Origin: Ramazzottius varieornatus
Taxonomy: Eukaryota; Tardigrada; Eutardigrada; Parachela; Ramazzottiidae
NCBI GenBank assembly: GCA_001949185.1
Contig: BDGG01000002.1
Location: 3,465,427-3,529,426 of the forward strand
Length of the DNA stretch: 64,000 bases
Reading direction: 5' to 3'
Part shown: in pieces, positions 36,623-48,901 of the stretch
How positions within the stretch are numbered: position 1 is the stretch's first letter
Layout: each line of letters begins with the position of its first letter
Notes under the pieces: generated by a model
Databases searched by the model: none
What the model saw: the letters and a program-made list of their open reading frames with translations, nothing else
What the model was told of the DNA's origin: nothing
Program-made: the position numbers and the translations under genes

Positions 36623-39112
36623 TTACTGGAACTTCTTGAGCGCCGCCACCACTCTTTCCGGGTTGGGGTGCTCGGCTACCGCACTAACGTGATATCCAGC
36701 CGACTCGAGCGCCTTTGCCGTAGTTGGTCCGATGGCCACGTACTATTCCAAGAACCGAGTATACTGTACATTTGCAATCAGAGAGCTTGGAATGAGTCAT
36801 GAGCAACATACCTTGGTCTGTTTGAAAGCAATACTTTCCGCTCGAAGGATCTGATCCATGAACTGGACCCCGGAAGGACTGAAGAAGACATTCACGTCGG
36901 GGAAACCCTGTAGGAAAAATACTTCACGACTCACGAGCAAGAAACAGTCTTAACAAATATTGAGCGAATGACCGACTTACCAAGGTGGCGATTTGATCAC
37001 GAACTAAGGCTACTAAATTAGGATGAGCCGTAGTCTCGTAGCACTCCAGGAATTCCACAGGTATGTCTTTAGAAAAACAAAAACTTAGATGAGAAATAAT
37101 AGTGGACTAACCGGATGCCACCTTACCGTGCTCGAGAAGAGCTACGCGGAGAGTTTCCAAGCGGAGATTCCCGCAAGGAAACAGTAACTTGATCTGATGC
37201 TTGCTCTTGTTAGCTTTGATTACTTCAGCAAGCGCAGCTTCGTTCCCGGAATTCTCTCCCATAATATTCGTGAGTCCCACATTGCCTGCGAAATCCATAA
37301 AACAATGAAACGTTGGCAAATGATTTCACCCAGATCGTTACCTCAAGTGACGCACAGTTTCGTTGTTATTGCGTGCGAATGTGCGCCATTCGGGAAAGTG
37401 TTCTGAGTGAATTCCTTTATCGCGTCCTAAACGGAAATGATTGAAGAAGTTGTACTGATCGAGCTTACGTGCTTCTGCGGCGGTTCCTTCGCCGATCGCA
37501 TACACTGGCTTTTGGTTCCATTTGGCGAGGTTGGCCTTCCAGTCTGAAACTTGGGAAGTAGAGACACAACATCCCAGTTGCGATAGTTTCTTGTGAGCTT
37601 TACCTCCTTCCAAGGTTCGTTCGGCGATGGCGAGGGCGTCGACGGCTCTTGGGGTGGTCAGTATCAGGCCGGAGTAAGAGTCAGGTCGCATCAGGGCTTC
37701 TTGTAGCTCGGGTACTCCTCTGTCTTGGAAGTTCAACACTGGAATCAGCGCAGTCCTCCACCCTGCATTCGTTAAAGCCTAAAAGGAACCAAAGAGTCAC
37801 AGATTATGCTTTCAAAAATTTCAAATTCACGAGATACTGCATAATCATACTCGGTTGTAGGCGTCTTCGCTATCCGGTGATCGAATCGACTTGTAGACAA
37901 AAGCCAGCGGCTTCTTCTTGTCCGGATCTCTAAGGATGAAACAAATCTAACCAGGGCTGCCACGGCAAGAAAAGACATTATCAAATGTCGCTTACAAGTT
38001 GGGGTCTTCAAGGTAAATACGCTCTTCCTCAATGAATTCAGCGACGTTCATGGGCACGATCATGCCGATGCACTGTCCTTGACGGACAGCTTCACGGACC
38101 GCTGTGGACGAAACTTGGTTCTTGAACCATTCCGGAACCACCACGATATCTTCCTAGAGAAGAACCTCCTGGCCAGCGATAGAGAAGTCAAGTAGAAAAA
38201 ACCTTACCGCATATCTGGTCAAGTTGGAGTGACGGAGGATCTCTTCGATGTTGCTACCTTCTCGGGCGATACAAACGATTCCGAACTTCTTGCAGATAGT
38301 GTCAAGCTACATGATTAAAAGGACGAATTGGAGGCTCGTTAATGTATCCACAAAAAGGAGCTTAAGACTGAACTTACGTGTTCTTCCTTCCACAAACCGG
38401 GAACCGTGAACGATTCAATGACATCACTACCGCACAGCAGCATGACTTGCACATGTTCGTCCGTCTCCAGTTCTCTAGCATCCTTGGCGATCTTGGTAGT
38501 AATCTCGTTGTCGGTCTGCCCACCATTGCAGACAACTTGATGGTACTCCAGCGTCTCGATAGTACGCGACCATGTTTTCTGTTCCGTCTCCCATTTGGAC
38601 GACCTACGAAAAAGATGCAGTGAACATTATATCCCAAGCCCAGGTTATCTCGCGCATGACATGACAAACAACCTGGACAAAGTAACGAGTCTGCACAACC
38701 CTACGCGCCACCTGAAAAAGAATTCATTCAATCGATGTCTCGCGTGTTAGCTTACTTTAGCCACGGTAAATTGTGTTCCTCCAGCGCCAGCTCCACCATT
38801 CGACAACGCTGCCTTGCGGTAGCTAGGTTCTATAACAGGATGCAAACCTTTCGAAGATGAAACATGGCATGTTCGGGACTGGAATTGGCTCACCTTCTTT
38901 TTATAGTCATCGTGGACTGGGGAAATGATGCCTCCGATGACATTCCATTGAAGCTTGTTGTAGAGATAATCCTTTGCCAGAACTGAAACACATCACAACC
39001 GATAAAGACATGGGGCATACAGGATTTTTACGCGATCCTTACCGAACATGCGTAGGTGCATGAAGGTGACTGGATTGAAACTTCCGACGCAAACGAGGGC
39101 GACTTTCTTCAT
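36623..39112 (-). CDS. NMNAT-UROS: Fused NMN adenylyltransferase - uroporphyrinogen-III synthase
   Basis: One gene encoding two enzymes. Exons (minus): 39112-39043, 38982-38894, 38829-38756, 38603-38378, 38306-38208, 38153-37996, 37929-37851, 37778-37469, 37285-37127, 37066-36981, 36907-36812, 36742-36623. They total 1566 nt (521 aa). Residues 1-238 are NMNAT (NMN + ATP to NAD+ + PPi): GSFNPVTFMHLRM nucleotide motif, GGIISPVHDDYKKK, LLCGSDVIESFTVPGLWK, and the SSTAVREAVRQG motif. Residues about 245-521 are UROS (hydroxymethylbilane to uroporphyrinogen III): TALIPVLNF, YSGLILTTPRAVDA, KPVYAIGEGTAA, KLLFPCGN, VFFSPSGV, VAIGPTTAKALESAGY. The NMNAT domain ends at its usual C-terminus (IEEERIYLEDPN). 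Its last exon (phase 2) splices in frame to DPDKKKPLAFVYKS, and the first UROS exon has no ATG and an upstream in-frame stop. Exon 37778-37469 contains a possible extra 60-nt intron (37603-37544). An alternative UROS-only promoter cannot be excluded. Confidence 0.9.
37322..37414. repeat. Hairpin element copy 11 (NMNAT-UROS intron)
   Basis: CAGATCGTTACCTCAAGTGA then CGCACAGTTTCGTTGTTATT and GTGCGCCATTCGGGAAA, inside the intron 37286-37468. A further single-arm fragment, ACGCGCCACCTGAAAAAG, lies near 38.7 kb in another intron of the same gene. Confidence 0.75.
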
Positions 39113-39998
39113 CTCGAAAGCTGAAAACTTTTCGCTCGGCGAAATGCTGCTCCGCTGTAGATAGGGCTATCCAAAGTCCTTACCTAGCTGTTGTAGGGCC
39201 GAAACTGAGGCCTATAATATAGACAATAGCAGCCTTGGCAGGATGAGGATGGAGAAAATGGGAAGCAGAGGCTGCAGAGAAACCGGAAAAGAAGAAGTGT
39301 TTTAACACTAATGGGATTTTTTCCAAACCGGAATCACAATCAAACGAATCAGTCTAAGGAAACATTCTGAGCCGTAGTAGTGATAACGCAGCGCATCGTT
39401 GAAACAGGGTGGTAATTCCCGGTCCAGTACGGTATTGTGATCGAGGGTGTACGAAACTGGGTCTGCCCAGTAACCCGGGTGCGATTTCCCACTATGTTGC
39501 CGTACAGTACAGTATTGAGTATTCACTATTCAGGTGTCAGGACCCTATAGGCTCTAGCGTCACTACGTGACGCATGACGTAATATCTACCCTACGCACCA
39601 ACATAATCATTCTGAACTCCGTCTGGGAAGGTAAGACGTAGTGCGGCGGCCATAACGCAAAACATTCAGTTTCGCTACACCTTCTCGCAGCTGCTGCATC
39701 CGGATGAAACAGTTCTTTACCGCATCAACAGAAGCAGAAAGCATAAAGCTAATCTTAAAGACCCCATGTCAAATCCCAGAGAAAAGTTCCAATACAGCTG
39801 GATGAATAATTTGACGAAAGTCGGAACTTCACACAGTATGAAGGTAAAATGGGTAGAATGTCACGGCAGCCGCAAAATGTCAGCACAGCTTGGTTGTTCT
39901 TCTCTCAGCAGACGAAAACTCTATGTAACTCTGAGCATAGCGAAGCTGTGGAGAACAGAAGAAAGAACAGTCCAGGATTCCTCCGTCCGGGATGAATG
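39113..39998. other. Intergenic region, nothing recognised
   Basis: About 885 bp between two minus-strand genes. It holds the promoter side of NMNAT-UROS and the 3' side of ROMO1. A CAG just before the NMNAT ATG would allow an untranslated first exon. Confidence 0.45.
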
Positions 39999-40244
39999 TT
40001 AGCATCTGATGCCTGTTCCGATAGCCATAAATGTCCCGAAAGTTCCACCACCTTGGATCATGGTCTTGCCAACGTGTTGTATGAGTTCCCGTCCTCTGAA
40101 ACCTGCTCTTAAAGCTCCAAACCCACCAAACAACGCTCCGGACGCCATCCCAACGCAAAAGCCAATTCCAAAGCCCAGCTTCATCCTGTCGAAACAGCTG
40201 GGTTGTTGAGCACCGCGGTGCTGAGGTACAGCGGCAACGGGCAT
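39999..40244 (-). CDS. ROMO1: Reactive oxygen species modulator 1 (mitochondrial inner membrane)
   Basis: Complete 81-aa protein in a single uninterrupted exon. It is a small inner-mitochondrial-membrane protein that in animals affects ROS production, presequence-translocase function and cristae. [41 protein letters not shown], and the ending [16 protein letters not shown] match the near-invariant ROMO1 core, with Gly-rich helices. The length equals the family norm (about 79-81 aa). It faces BIN3 head to head with 465 bp between start codons. Absence of introns is unusual beside its many-intron neighbours and could reflect either the small size or an old retrocopy. Confidence 0.96.
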   Translation of the reverse strand: MPVAAVPQHRGAQQPSCFDRMKLGFGIGFCVGMASGALFGGFGALRAGFRGRELIQHVGKTMIQGGGTFGTFMAIGTGIRC

Positions 40245-40709
40245 CTTGAGAAGTCCAAAGGAACGATCAAGTCTTCGATCGCTTCCACCAACTCTGTCCG
40301 GTCTCCAGAAGCTCTTACTAGGTGTTCAAGCTGAGGTGAAGAGTATAAAAACGGAAGGAAGGATGGATACTGTAATAACTGTATTGAAGAGAAATCAGAC
40401 AGCGTCACAGCGACAGACTGAAAAATCAACAATCAAAATTAAATCTCAAATGACTCAAACGGTCGAAAGGTTGCGATAAAACGGATTTTTTTGCTGTCCA
40501 CATCACGTCGGTTGAACCGAGTCGGTTCTTCGCAGGATGTTCGACTGATTGAAGGCTGTTGATTGTTATGGTTCGTTACCCTAGGAACTTTTCCTAAAAG
40601 TTTTTGGAATACCAATTTTCTCTTCCCCTTCCCCCAAGAATCCTGTTGGACGTCGCTGTGTGATTCGTTCGCTGCACATTACGATGCTCCTGCCGTTCGT
40701 ACTCTGTAG
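40245..40709. promoter_or_regulatory. Shared upstream region of divergent ROMO1 and BIN3
   Basis: 465 bp between two start codons transcribed in opposite directions. Both 5' UTRs and promoters must fit here unless distal first exons exist. No TATA box or named motif is claimed. Confidence 0.4.
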
Positions 40710-42143
40710 ATGGATTCAACGGATGGCCCTCATAAGGTGAAAGTGTCGAATGGCGCTCGAAGTAAGGAGGCTGTGGACAAACTGGTTGGGGAGATCGAAA
40801 AGTATGTTTCTAAGCTAAATTGTGGTTTCGCCTCGATTTGTGTGGCAAATGCGCACTCGTGGTAACTCACAAAAATGGTTCCAGGTCGGAAGCAGAAGCC
40901 AGGGTACTCCTTCGCGATTTGAAGAAGTTCTTCGAGGTTCAAGATAGTAAGATCATTTGGGAGCTGGGTGAACAAAATGTAAAACATCTTCGTCTCAAGC
41001 GGCGCGCGGTTTCGTTTCTAGTGCCTAGAAAGGTGCGCCGCTCGAGAAAACAATCATGTACGTTTTGTGCCCGGCTCTCATCTCTAGATGGAACTCCCAA
41101 AGACAAACGGTTTGGCTTCACGGTTTTTTTTTCGTTTTAGGGTGTTAACCTATGCTTCCTTATCATTTCAGATATCCGAAAGAGCGAAATCAAACTCGTC
41201 TCGGGCTTGAGGAAGAATTCGACCGTCTCCGGTGCTAAGTCGGCATCCGCTGGGCTCGTCACTGTGATTCACCGTTGGTCCGACTTCCTGCAAGATTTAA
41301 AATCGCTAGTAAATTAGTTTACACTATCAACACTTTCGTTTCGAGCTTCCGTATTTTATTATGACTGGATACCGCTGTTTGTCTTGCAGGTGGGGAAGCT
41401 GGACTCTGCTTCCTCAGATTCGCTGAAAGAGTGAGTGAAGATTTACAGTGGAGCTCTGCGGCGTACGCTGCTATTTCAGTGATTTTCAGGTACTTGGGAC
41501 TGATATCAACGTACCGCGCTGGCGTGAAAAGGCTTGACAATGCTGTCCAGGTAATACTGTAATGGAAAGACCCTCAGACACATTTAAAACTAGAATGTAT
41601 CTTGAATTTGCAGGACCAGGCTCGGGCGTCAGCGAGATGGAAGAAAGTGGAGAAGGAGGGAAAGTATTCTGTCACAACCGCAAAGTTGGCCGAGGTAAGG
41701 TCACCTGTCTTTGCTTTTCAGGAAGGATGTCTCCGTTTTGGAGGACTGACGATCATACGTTTTGTTTAGTTGACTAGGGAGCTGACGGAGGCGGAAATAG
41801 CGGTGGACAGTTTAACCGCTGGTTTAGAGAGAAAGCTTCAGTGTGTGCTGGACAAATCGAACGAGTTCTTCCCGCCGTTGATGACGACAATTGCGGCGAA
41901 CCAGGTGCTTTTTCCTCGTTCGGGAGCTTTGAGGTTTCCGCTTGTGCAAGCTTATATTCTTTTTTCTAGCGGGAGCTCTACCAGGTTTCTTACAAAGAAT
42001 ACGACTGCTTGAGTCGGGTGATCAACCAGCAGTCTTCCATCAGTGAGAGAGAGCTGGAAGAGCGAACCCGGAACCTCTTGATGGAACTGGACGCTCTATC
42101 GATCGTTGACAAGCCGAAAGACGCACCTTCGGGAGTTCCTTGA
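40710..42143 (+). CDS. BIN3: Bridging integrator 3-like BAR-domain protein
   Basis: Predicted membrane-curving BAR protein linked in other eukaryotes to actin organisation and cytokinesis. Exons 40710-40801, 40885-40946, 41172-41308, 41390-41430, 41490-41550, 41614-41694, 41770-41904 and 41970-42143 give 260 aa, close to the roughly 253 aa of vertebrate BIN3. The protein is nearly all helical. The segment ARWKKVEKEGKYSVTTAKLA, then ELTEAEIAVDSLTAGLERKL, FFPPLMTTIAANQRELY and the C-terminal ELDALSIVDKP align in order with BIN3. No SH3 domain is present, as in BIN3. The N-terminal half is less conserved and contains an unusual Ser/Ala insert (TVSGAKSASAG). A hairpin element sits in intron 2. 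Confidence 0.75.
40985..41055. repeat. Hairpin element copy 12 (BIN3 intron 2)
   Basis: CTTCGTCTCAAGCGGCGCGC faces GTGCGCCGCTCGAGAAAACA. Compensating changes keep the stem: AAGCGGCGC pairs with GCGCCGCTC. Confidence 0.75.
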
Positions 42144-42883
42144 AGGGGAACGGTTGGATGCTTCTTTCGAGTTCACGTTTATCCTTTTTGCCCGTCTTGC
42201 GGACTTCACTCTGTTGTTCGGTACTGGTAATGCCTGAAATCCCCCTGTGATATTGATCGGTATTGATTTTTCTTTCTCTGAGTAAGATTCTGCTTTTCTC
42301 AAGACGTTTGGTTGATTTTTTCTGTCCAGACGAAATTTCCTCTTGTCACAAAACGGTTGGATTTTGCCGATGGTTGCACTTTAATCTTACTTCGCCGAAG
42401 TCGTGAAGAGGTAATTACCAAGCAGGGGCGAATTCAAATCCAGATGGATGAATATCGAAAAACGAGGAAAGTTAAGCTTACAAGAAACAACAAGAGTGAA
42501 AATTAGCGTTTTTTGAGCGATCTGCACCAAAGAAAAAGAAAAAGCTATTCTAACCGACAAAATTCTGAACCACCTAGAAGAGCAGTCCAGTCAAAACAGC
42601 GCACGCAAAAAAGGTACAGGAGGAGGAGAGAGATTGTCCCATAGCCAAAAGTTTTGGCACAGAAAACCACAGTTCAATACTGTATACTCTCCCGAAATTC
42701 ATGTACGTCACTTCATTCAGAGTGTATTTTCGCCACGGTAACACTCCAATGATTTGAGAGTCAGTGACGTACGTGAATTTCGGGAGAGCATACAGTATGG
42801 TGATTTGGAACAGGAACGGAACAAAATATCAGAAAAAGATTCGACAAATCTTTACGTCATCTTGGTCAGGTTGGGTAACAAGT
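42144..42883. other. Spacer between convergent BIN3 and CHEK2
   Basis: 740 bp holding the two 3' ends and an inverted repeat at 42677-42798. No coding exon was recognised. Confidence 0.45.
42677..42798. repeat. Inverted repeat, 36-bp arms
   Basis: Arms 42677-42712 and 42763-42798 are nearly perfect inverses, with TACTGTATACTCTCCCGAAA at the outer left and TTTCGGGAGAGCATACAGTA at the outer right. An inner pair, AGTGT/ACACT, extends the fold. It is unrelated in sequence to the hairpin family and is probably another small MITE. Confidence 0.75.
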
Positions 42884-45325
<2,442 letters not shown>

Positions 45326-46898
45326 CACCGCCGTCTGCAGCAAGTCTGCAAACCAACAAACCAGATTGTTTCCTCAAAGCATCGAATCTGGTCATGAAAC
45401 AGTTAAACAGAATTCGTCAGATCTTGATAACTTGATGATAAGATCAAGGAGCAGGCTCTTCGGGGGCCAAGAAAAGAAGGATTTCTCGAACCGCAGATTT
45501 CCATTTTCCAGCAAAAATCCTGATCAAACTAAAATTCTCGCGGTGGAGACTTAAAACAAAACAAATTGCTACTCAGGGGCTAAGGCAGATGGTGGTTGAT
45601 TGCTTGACTAAGAGTAACTAGGTGCGCGCTTGGTATTTGGTGCACGGATACAAGCTTTGCACAGCGAGAGAGGAACAGCTGATCCCACCACCATTCGGGC
45701 GGGTTCGCGGCACACCTGCACAAGCGGTGCCTTTTGGTGCTTTTTTTCTACCTTAAGCCTCTCTGATATACGATTTTCCACCTTTCCACCCTAAGTTAGA
45801 CAACGAAGGTGCCTTACGCAAGGTGGAAAAGGTGCCTTAAAATCAATAGTAGCCATTTTTATCGTCAGATCGTAGTGTCTTGATGCTCTGGCTCGATTTT
45901 TGAGGTTAAGCTTGTCATTTTGCTTTTAAGGTTAATAAAGTTGTATTTTATCCAAAGTACAACGTCAGCCATTTTTGAGCGGAACAGACGGAGCACTTGT
46001 AGGCCGAAAACCAAACGGAAAGAAACGGAAAAGATAAGCCTTTTCGAAAACGGAAGCGGACCGAAATTTCCGCCCGTTCCGGTTCGGTTCCGCTTAGTGG
46101 ACCATTTTTATGCTCTGACTCACACTGATAGAACCATCTGAGATAGGTTGGAAAATCCTGTTCTCCTCTTGGTCCTCTTCTGCAGACTCCATCCTTTCCA
46201 TCAAATTTGCTTGTAAGAGTGGCCATTTTCTGGGCGGTGGACTGATCAAGCTTGCTACAAAGCTCAGCTCCCTTGCAAGATCATCATTACGACTGGAGGA
46301 ATGGAGACCGAACTTTAGCTAACCACGCCACGTTCTCGTCCTTCTCGATGGACTCTCTTGACATCGCGGCACGTATGACGCTTCTGAAACCGTTCGGTTG
46401 ATCAACCATCTCCGAAACGAGCTCTGACCTGACTGTACTACATCAGATTTGAGGCCGCGTGGAATGCGAAGATTAGGAGGAACCATGCTTCACGCACACA
46501 GACATCAAGACTTCGACAAAGCGCCTGTCCGCTTGGCCTATCCTCCTTACCTGATGATCTCAGTCTCATCAAAGTCCCTCTTCGATCGGTGCAGGGCAGT
46601 GGCGGCACCAACAGCAAGAATAATGGTAATAGCTAGTATTGTGTTGCAGTAATGTTAGCTCATTGCGTCCACGGAGAATATACTAAGACAGTTAGCACTA
46701 TTGCAGGGCAGATGGTGGGTGCGATTTGCGAAACGGAGAATCGAATTATCGAACCCTCTATTTATTTCGAACCTGTGATAGCACCTCCGATTCCACTCGG
46801 CGAAGTGCAAAATGTGGCTGGACGTCAACGCTTCACTTTGCGGTCCGAACACACAAAAGAAGCTCAGGTAATTGCTGGCAAAATGGATTGACACGCGG

Positions 46899-46998
46899 AA
46901 CCAGATCGTTCTCCCAAGTGGCGCACACTTCCAGCCAGTACCAGAGGAAGCATGCGCCACCTGAGACGACGATTTGATTCAGCTCTTTCGCCCACGTG
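46899..46998. repeat. Hairpin element copy 13
   Basis: AACCAGATCGTTCTCCCAAG then TGGCGCACACTTCCAGCC faces AGCATGCGCCACCTGAG and CGATTTGATTC, with GCCCACGTG at the right outer end. It follows a candidate splice donor, so it may be intronic. Confidence 0.8.
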
Positions 46999-48055
46999 CC
47001 GTTTTTCCTGTTTCTCAGTTTCAATTGCTATGACGAGTTTGGGCTCAGTTGTAGGATCTCAGCGATGACTTTTTGTGTAAGTTGATCAAATTCGTCCAAC
47101 CTGCTTCCCGGGCTGCCGAAGCTAACGTCGTTGTATACCAGCGGCGTGGTCCCGTTGGTTACTGTTCGAGAAATTCTGCCTTCGACGGCGCTGCGTGTTT
47201 ACAAGAAGAAACCTGGAAGCAGTACGGTCCCGTACTTTCGATATGTGGACCTTCTGAAGTCTTTTTTTGAGTCTTTTCCAGCTCTCTCTTTAGATACGCG
47301 GAAGCTCGCCGACGCTTTCGTGGCATCCAGCCGTCGGCGCTGCGAAGACTTGCACCGAAAGAAGGCGCTAGTCTGCAAAGAAAAGGCAGGGATGCTCAAC
47401 GTCAAGAAGAAGTTAAGCTGACAGTTTCAACACAGTAAGAAAACTTATCCACACGGCGTTCATTGGAGGACGTGTGGTGCTTGCAGAACAGGTGAAAAGG
47501 GAGGAGGAACGTAAAAAACGGACAGAGCCCGACAGACATGTCGAGCAACGAGGTCGGCAAGAGCTAAAAAGCTACAAGGAAGTACGGTGGAGAAAGTTTT
47601 TGTTCACTGTAATGCTAGATGGATTTGAGTGCTTTTCTGCTAGTTGATGCTGATTTGTTCATCGTTTTAGTAGCTCTGACACCCCAGGAGCAGCTAAGTA
47701 ATGAGAATCATCTGGTTAGAGCATGAGCCAAAACTGACGTTGTGGATGATTGCCTTGGGAAGAGGTTAGTTTGCACTGTTGTTGTTCTGTTTATCGATGC
47801 GCCGCCTCAGTCTTCGGTGTTTTTTCGCAAGTTTGGTTGCGATGTTGTAGACCCTGAACCTAGAAATAGCCGAAAGTCCGGAACACCTTACAGGAAAGCG
47901 CCCTTGTTTTCCTGGTAGACCGATGGATCGGGCGGTGAACAGGAAGAAAGTTCTTCAGAGAACCCTAACCGCGGTGACCGCGAAGAAAGGGCTATAAAGA
48001 GCAGCTGAAGCCGCTTTCGCTACGTGAAAAACGGGAACTACAGTAGGAAGTGGGC

Positions 48056-48174
48056 GGGACGTGGGCAAATGAATTGAACCAGATCGTTGTGTCAAGCGAC
48101 GCGCTTTTGCATTGTTATTGGCTGAAGTTTGCGCTACCTGGGAAAACGATCTGGTTCGAATCATTTGCCCACGC
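48056..48174. repeat. Hairpin element copy 14 (longest copy)
   Basis: Best full-length copy, about 119 bp. Outer arms CGTGGGCAAATGAATTGAAC and GTTCGAATCATTTGCCCACG enclose CAGATCGTTGTGTCAAGCGA and TACCTGGGAAAACGATCTG, with the loop GCATTGTTATTGGCTGAAG. It defines the family ends. Confidence 0.88.
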
Positions 48175-48243
48175 CCCCTGTGGAACTTGTGGTCCGAGGC
48201 GGAAGTGAGGTTATCGTTTCCTCTACGTACTTGCCGTATGTTC

Positions 48244-48660
48244 TCAGTACCACTGGTACCTGAAGAACTGCTGAAGAGATGGAAGGGACCGAGTAGCGCC
48301 AGTAGCGTCTCGGAAGTATGGTGCAAAACGTCGAAGAATCTTCGGAAAGGCCAAAGGGGAGAGGTGAAGTTTCTGGGGTGTATATATCCACCATGACTGC
48401 TTTTCGAAATTGTACGGTACGGGTAGCTGTTGTTTTGGCAGATCCGAAACCAAGCATACGTCATTGAGAAGGGAAAGTAGTTGCTTTACAGCAGCGCGTA
48501 AAACAGACGAAAGATCCTTCTTCCACGCAGGCTTCAAGGGGAATGAAATCGGTGGCATGGTCTTTTTGTACATCAAGACAGCTTCTTCATCTAAAGAAGA
48601 TAGTATCCAAATTTGCTGCCTGAATCTCTGCTCGACAGTGTAGCGCGAACCAAAGTACAA
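48244..48660 (-). CDS. Possible coding exon of an unrecognised gene
   Basis: An uninterrupted 138-codon frame lacking an ATG at its upstream end. The composition is protein-like (for example AVLMYKKTMPPISFPLKP and YNFEKQSWWIYTPQKLHL), with no low complexity. A donor-like AG|GTACCA lies near its 3' end and a CAG acceptor candidate near its 5' end, so it could be an internal exon, but no partner exons were found. I recognise no family. It may be chance. Confidence 0.22.
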   Translation of the reverse strand: MYFGSRYTVEQRFRQQIWILSSLDEEAVLMYKKTMPPISFPLKPAWKKDLSSVLRAAVKQLLSLLNDVCLVSDLPKQQLPVPYNFEKQSWWIYTPQKLHLSPLAFPKILRRFAPYFRDATGATRSLPSLQQFFRYQWY

Positions 48661-48901
48661 AGATCGCTTTCGCTATCCAGTCCTATGTCGATATGTACGC
48701 TACCGCATCGTATCAGAGAACAGAGATACTGCAATTATCTTTATTTGATTTGTGACTAAAATTGCAACTGGCAAGCACGTCCTGTTCACCTCCTACGTAA
48801 AAGAATATTATTAACAGTTGGATCTTTTGCTGCCGAAATGGTGCATCTTTCCTGACTTAGGCCCGCACGAACGTACGAGACTCCATATTGATACACGGAA
48901 G

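Larger units (their letters stand above)
45347..48901. other. 3.5-kb stretch without a firmly supported gene
   Basis: Contains two hairpin elements and several open frames. A plus frame at about 46652-46891 ends near a good donor (GAAGCTCAG|GTAATT), and another runs 47131-47421, but neither begins with ATG nor joins into a recognisable protein. A minus frame at 48244-48660 is listed separately. Confidence 0.4.

Noticed and set aside
37772-38032. 86-codon minus-strand frame overlapping the NMNAT-UROS junction
   Set aside because: It is in another frame across an intron and two exons whose true frame is fixed by both enzyme domains.
46449-47421. Chain of open frames that might be a gene
   Set aside because: The frames do not join through splice sites in phase, lack usable ATGs, and show no domain.
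47955-48464. 169-codon minus-strand frame
   Set aside because: It reads straight through the hairpin element at 48.1 kb and overlaps a more protein-like frame, so it is probably chance.
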